This document shows positions 6,947-11,500 of a DNA stretch of 11,500 nucleotides, in pieces. Source of the stretch: Glandiceps talaboti (Eukaryota; Hemichordata; Enteropneusta; Spengelidae); contig NC_135565.1 in NCBI RefSeq assembly GCF_964340395.1, positions 11,547,742-11,559,241 on the forward strand, written 5' to 3'. Position numbers and translations under genes: made by a program. The number at the start of each line of letters is the position of its first letter. The first letter of the stretch is position 1. Under the pieces are notes generated by a model. The model had not been told where the DNA came from. It did no database searches and saw only the letters and a list, made by a program, of their open reading frames with translations.

Positions 6947-8512
6947 ATATACAAATTAATTGTTTTTAGTATGTTTGTTCGGTTGTTGTTTGCAACAGTT
7001 ACTCATATATACCAGACTGACCACTGCACTTCGAATTCTTCTCTATCGTTTCTGATATTTATACACATGACGGGGGGGGGGGAGATGAAACAAAATACTG
7101 AAGATTCCGAGTAAAGGTATTCGAGTATTCAGCTCGCGTCTTGTTCTAAATTGACCATAAATCGTGCCATAAGTTCATGAACGACCAAAATGGTCAGCGG
7201 AGAATTCGAGCTCGTTTGCAATTCAAGCGGAAAACTCGTTTGCGTTATGTTCAGAAATCGGAGCAGGTAGTTCAACGCTAATACAAATTTATAAGCTTTA
7301 CAAGATAGAGAATAAACAGTACAGCGGCAATTTTCGAGGAAATTTCTAGTTTCCTACCGAATAATATTGCATTTTGCCCAGACTTAAACCATAGACCCTC
7401 AACGTGGAGAGTCGATGCTTAAACTATGTTGTGACTTAGATACACCACAATCACGACAATTTAGGAAATGCCCGTTGCAACATGTCGTCTCGTAACACTG
7501 AGGACGTCATCCGAGACACTGTAAAACGTGGACCGTTAAGTTTCAACCCTGCGGCTAGCTTAAGCCAATAAGAGTAACATTGAGTACATCGTGAGGTGAT
7601 TAACAACTACTAAGAACGCACACAGTAAAACGCCAAATACAAGATAAGTCACTAAAACTTTAAAAAAAAAAACCTACCGTGTACATACGTGAGAACTGCT
7701 AAGCTGCCACAACCTCCAAACGAAATGACCATCTATTATACTAACTAGTATATATGCAACCCGTATAGTTCGAAACTTGACCTGGTCAGTAAACGAGGGA
7801 CTCTCCAAGAACGTGACACTAGCTAGAACTGTTTCTGCTTTCAACCTGCCTCGTGTGGCAGGTCGCGTAGGTACCGTCATTAACATTTGTATGCATTGTT
7901 AAACTAGTTTCATTGACGACGGGTATTTTTTGTGTGATTTGTGGGTGGTTAAAAATGAAAATTTCGAAGTGACATTTGTCATGACCTTTGATCAGTCACT
8001 ACCTTTAAACACCTTTGGCACCACGAGCGTCAGAGTTCCACATAACAATGTAGGACATCACTTTACACAAAGTTTTCCATTTTATTTTGCAAACGTCAAC
8101 CTCAATTCAGTATAAATGTTATTAAACGTGGATTGTTTTTTTTTAGTTTAATAGTGATGCTGGTCTACGAAAGCGTGAGAAGGTACTAGCAAATCGACAA
8201 CACCCAGCAACGTTAACGTTAAGTTGACCTACATGAGTACTTCAGTTAACCGGATATTACGTCATGCAAACTCTGTCATCAAATTCAAACGAGACAAAAC
8301 AGAAGTAAAGTATGTAAAATAAAGTTCAGTTGATGTTTTACAGAATTTGTCTGAATTAGTTAAAATAATTACTAGCTTCATGAATGTTGGAAATTCTCCG
8401 ACTCAGCGTCAATTTGGTAGTACATGTATACATAATTGTCGTCACATCGAAACATTCGCAGAAAATAGTACACTCTCTGAATCCGGAGCATTTAAATGTT
8501 AAAATAAGGTTG
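6947..8512. other. Unassigned spacer
   Basis: An 11-base G run is at 7072-7082 and an A run at about 7661-7671. Open frames at 7674-7886 (minus) and 7930-8115 (plus) lack any recognisable domain. The first contains a donor-like CAG/GTCAAG, but no exon can be assembled from it. No RNA gene was seen. Intergenic or intronic DNA is likely. Confidence 0.45.
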
Positions 8513-8985
8513 AAATACAACCAAGGTTGTATGGAAAGTGTAGTCAACGCAATATCATTTAATTGAAACAACCTTTAGCTTTTTCTTTTTCTTTTAAAAA
8601 TGCCCCTTGTTACAGGGTGCCAACTTACTGAGTCTGTAGTATTTGTTTTAGACCGCCGTTGCAACATTGTATTACTATAGGAGATAACATGTTATACTTT
8701 AGTCAAAACAAATATCTCCATTCATGATCTGTTTACCAAACACTACAACATTGTGGAGGTTGGGTTACTTAGTGAACGAATGAGAATGATACACTGTAAC
8801 TTACTTATCTCACATGTATTGATAAATGCGAACATTATTTTCAATGACGGTTCCACTATTAAAGCTGCATACATATACGCAAAGGAGAGGGGTGGGGTGG
8901 GGGGGGGGGGGGTTGTCGCTTGGTTCAAATATAAGGATGTTATGTAGATTACAGTTTCCATACAACCACAGACTTGGTTGTAATT
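8513..8985. mobile_element. Possible MITE-like element bounded by inverted arms
   Basis: The left arm (8513-8545) and right arm (8947-8985) are imperfect reverse complements. GGTTGTATGGAAAGTGTA at 8525-8542 matches the reverse complement of 8950-8967 at 17 of 18 positions. The flanking ACAACCAA also matches, with a five- to six-base insertion in the right arm. Each arm is itself partly palindromic (ATACAACC-AA-GGTTGTAT at 8515-8532; ACAACCA-CAGACT-TGGTTGT at 8963-8982). The 470-bp unit encodes no protein. No target-site duplication could be fixed, so it may be a MITE, a foldback remnant, or two separate inserted copies of a short palindromic repeat. Confidence 0.45.
8888..8912 (+). repeat. 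G-rich tract with 14-base G run
   Basis: GAGGGGTGGGGTGG runs into fourteen consecutive G (8899-8912). Several G runs separated by single T could form a G-quadruplex. Overlapping open frames with poly-Gly or poly-Pro stretches are artefacts of this tract. Confidence 0.9.
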
Positions 8986-9930
8986 GTTTGGCACGTGTAA
9001 GGTATTGTAGCTTAGAAACGACGCTGTCATACATTTATAATGGCGAATAACTGTTTGTATATATTGTCTACGTTCAGTATATTTGAGCGCATTCTAATTT
9101 ACAACATATTTTACCCGCGTGAAATCACAAGTGTTATGATTGAAGCCCTAAATGGCGGGTTAATCCTGAAATGTCAACTTTTTACCAAACTTCTTGTCTT
9201 GACACTCGATTTAACAACTTTTAATAGCCCACTTAAAAACCTCAGTTTGTATCAAGTACGTCAACATTGTATTGACAATATCGTAAACATATGTCGAAAC
9301 CGAACCCATGCATGTAAGAACGTTAACCTGCATGCAGGAAATTCCGGTCAAATTTATTATATGTGGGTTGTTTCAAGTTTAATATAGTTTTGTTTTCTGT
9401 ACAGTGGAGTGATTTGTTTGTGTTTGTGTGTTTCGTATTCGGTTTCCAGATTTTTATTGCATTTGCTTCGTTTTTCTTTGCATTTATGAGGTATACTCTC
9501 GGGAGTGAGTAGAGTTTTGTATGATATCATTAGAATCACAGTATCATCTTTCAACCCACGTAACTTTCGAAAAATATAGAAAAATGGGTTCGCTATTCAT
9601 GAGCCAGCTGCAACTTAACGTGTTTTTTTGAAAATGTTTTGTTAGGTACTATAACTTACTCGTAATATCTTACACCGTGAACAATGTCAAATTGATCTTT
9701 TTTGCGTCCGCACCCACAAATCAGCGCCCTCAACGATAACCACAACTGTAACCTGTTTCTGTAATCATGCGTATGGATAATATTGACCATTGTTTAACAT
9801 GTACAATTTTTCGAATTATTGGTAATTTAAAAATTTTCAGTGAATATATTGTGGTTGTCTGATCCTAAAATGATACTCCAGTCACATCGGCACAGTTGTA
9901 ACTTGGTGACAGATTCAAAAATGAGCTTTA
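8986..9930. other. Unassigned spacer, includes the longest open frame of the window
   Basis: The 115-codon plus-strand frame at 9040-9387 is the longest in the window. It is hydrophobic and Leu/Ile/Asn-rich as expected from AT-rich DNA, has no known motif or convincing signal sequence, and has no splice context, so it is not called as a gene. A perfect 12-base palindrome CCTGCATGCAGG lies at 9327-9338. Confidence 0.45.
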
Positions 9931-9962
9931 AACTAATTAGCAGATTAACTAATTAACAGATA
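9931..9962 (+). repeat. 16-bp direct tandem duplication with TAATTA cores
   Basis: AACTAATTAGCAGATT is followed directly by AACTAATTAACAGATA, a 14 of 16 match. Each copy contains ACTAATTA, a homeodomain-type TAATTA core. It may be a simple duplication or a paired homeodomain site. Confidence 0.7.
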
Positions 9963-10885
9963 CAATATCTTTTTATAAGTAATAATTTTTATTCAATACA
10001 TTTTGGGCTATTTTGAAGAAAAAAAAAATTCCAGTTGCAGCAAGGACAGGTTTAACGTGCCTTATACAAGGGTACCACAATTTCATTCGTTAACATTTGG
10101 CATTACTACACAACATCAAAACTTAAATTCAGACATGGAAAATATTTTACTGAATCAATCATGCGCTCACAAGAAAAGTGTAAGTGCTCCACTGAGTTAT
10201 AAAATTTAGCAAAAAAATATCGATTCTGCTCGGATTCCAAAGCTTAATTTTGTCTGTAGGATGTACTGTGCAAGCAAGGATAAGGTATAGTGAAAAGTAA
10301 AAGTATGGCGCCTTAGAAAAAAAAAAGATTGCCAAATAAAGTAAATAACAGCTAGTGTATCAAGAATAAGTGTTTGGGCAAAATTATTTTCATCTGGCAT
10401 AGTGAAGGATTATTTATTTATTCATTTCTTATATTTCATCTATTAAATTTTCGACATACTATTTCAATATGGTTGTCTATATTTGCATATGTGCTTCAAA
10501 CATTTCTGACGTCACAGACTTTCAGTTGCTAAGGAAGTGAGTATAGTTGTTCCCACGTTAAGGTACTTTCTAAAGAGTGTTGCTAGTCAATACATTCCTG
10601 AATGTAAATAAATCACTTCCCTAACTTCATCACGCACATGTTAATCTCATTTAGGACGAAACAATGTATATCATCACCAAAAGACAAACATAAAACCTAG
10701 ATCAGAAGGTTTGACAAACTCACAAACTCTGATTAGTTTTCGTCAGGTAAGGACGAGTCATCGGTTCAGGCGAGGTCTGGTCATTCAAGTACATGTCAGT
10801 TTTTTAAAATTAGTTATCTCCACCACCAGCTTGAATCGATGAATGTTTGAATGACGTGCTAATAAAATCAGTTCTACACCCAAAG

Positions 10886-10917
10886 CGGAGGTGGAGGGAG
10901 GGAGGAGGGGGGGGGGG
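10886..10917 (+). repeat. Polypurine tract ending in an 11-base G run
   Basis: GCGGAGGTGGAGGGAGGGAGGAGG leads into a pure G run at 10907-10917. This strand-asymmetric purine stretch could adopt triplex or G-quadruplex structures. It is the third G run of 11 or more in the window, after 7072-7082 and 8899-8912. Confidence 0.85.
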
Positions 10918-11197
10918 CGAGATGTTGACGTATTAACACTTTACTCTCATCGCATATCTCCATTTATATGTAGGTATATATTAGTTGTATACCATAATCT
11001 CAATGAGCCAAAATCCGAAATTGGTGGGATATTGCTCTCAATAAATTGATCTTGCTGAGGAATCGAAGTGTGAATATTACCACACACACTGAGAAGTTTC
11101 TTCGAGAATTTGTAGTACAAAGTTCAGTCTTTTCAGGCCCTGGACCCTGAGTAATCATCCAGTGATACGCCACTCTTATAACTTGAAATCATATAAT

Positions 11198-11224
11198 AGA
11201 ATTTACATACGTAGAATTTACATA
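11198..11224 (+). repeat. 15-bp tandem duplication
   Basis: AGAATTTACATA occurs at 11198-11209 and again at 11213-11224, separated by CGT. The second copy runs on into an ATATAAATATTTTAG stretch. A short replication-slippage duplication is the simplest reading. Confidence 0.7.
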
Positions 11225-11500
11225 TATAAATATTTTAGTTTTGAATCATGTATAAAAAAAGAACTACCTGTATCAAAGTATAAATACAACCAGTTTGTAG
11301 TTATCACTTGTTAACAATAGCATAAAGAAGTAGATTGCTTCCAGGTGCCAGGTACTAATGAACTGTGTGAAAGTATGCGTATTTCTATGTACGTGTGTAA
11401 TAGGACTCTAAAATGATAGTTTTACAATGTGTACACTGACACTGCAGTATCGTGGTTTAATACCCAATATCCTCAATTAAAAAAGACCAGATGTGGTTTT

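Larger units (their letters stand above)
9963..11500. other. Unassigned AT-rich sequence
   Basis: No gene is supportable. A TGACGTCA (CRE/ATF) palindrome is at 10507-10514, TTTA-type repetition at about 10408-10426, and a purine/G-rich tract at 10886-10917. Open frames at 10003-10209 and 10206-10400 have no recognisable features. Confidence 0.5.

Noticed and set aside
7674-7886. Minus-strand frame considered as an upstream exon of the PNT gene
   Set aside because: A CAG/GTCAAG donor exists, but it lies between codons (phase 0) and does not fit the phase-1 acceptor at 3261. The protein shows no ETS-family feature.
8743-9050. Four overlapping frames on both strands with poly-Gly/Pro stretches
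   Set aside because: They are produced by the 14-base G tract and the inverted arm.
9040-9387. 115-codon open frame, the longest in the window
   Set aside because: AT-driven composition, no motif, no signal peptide pattern, no splice or polyadenylation context.

Overview
The window looks like nuclear DNA of an invertebrate animal. It is AT-rich, has no operon-like run of genes, carries long tri- and pentanucleotide microsatellites, homopolymer G and T tracts, and the tail of a non-LTR retrotransposon, and its only recognisable protein domain is an animal-specific one sitting behind a spliceosomal acceptor site. A marine invertebrate such as a mollusc would fit, but no sequence here fixes the lineage. 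Most of the window is intronic or intergenic.

The one convincing gene piece is on the minus strand at 3261-3026: a 78-residue exon encoding an almost complete Pointed (PNT/SAM) domain of the ETS transcription-factor type. A pyrimidine-rich tract ending in CAG precedes it. It ends in a stop codon ten residues after the domain, and an ATTAAA signal lies about 80 bases further on. It therefore reads as a last exon of a PNT protein with no ETS DNA-binding domain after the PNT domain. No upstream exon was identified in the window.

Layout: 1-1650 is unassigned. 1651-2336 is a degenerate array of ~43-bp units that reverses orientation near 2090, making a potential long hairpin. 2337-3025 holds an 18-mer that nearly matches the start of the PNT exon, then the exon's presumed 3' UTR. 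3026-3261 is the PNT exon. 3598-4004 is the 5'-truncated tail of a CR1/L2-like LINE on the minus strand. 4368-4489 is a TTATG/GATGT pentamer array and 5130-5312 an ATG/GGT trinucleotide array. 5322-6946 contains two copies of a short dispersed repeat, two perfect opposed E2F-type motifs and one doubtful plus-strand exon (6005-6222). 8513-8985 is bounded by ~33-39 bp imperfect inverted arms and may be a MITE-like insertion. The rest (to 11500) holds only short tandem repeats, G tracts and isolated motif matches.

No tRNA, rRNA or CRISPR array was recognised. No set of genes acting together can be inferred. The best leads are the possible ETS-less PNT protein, the orientation-switching array and the over-representation of TCACGTGA between 2.4 and 4.9 kb.
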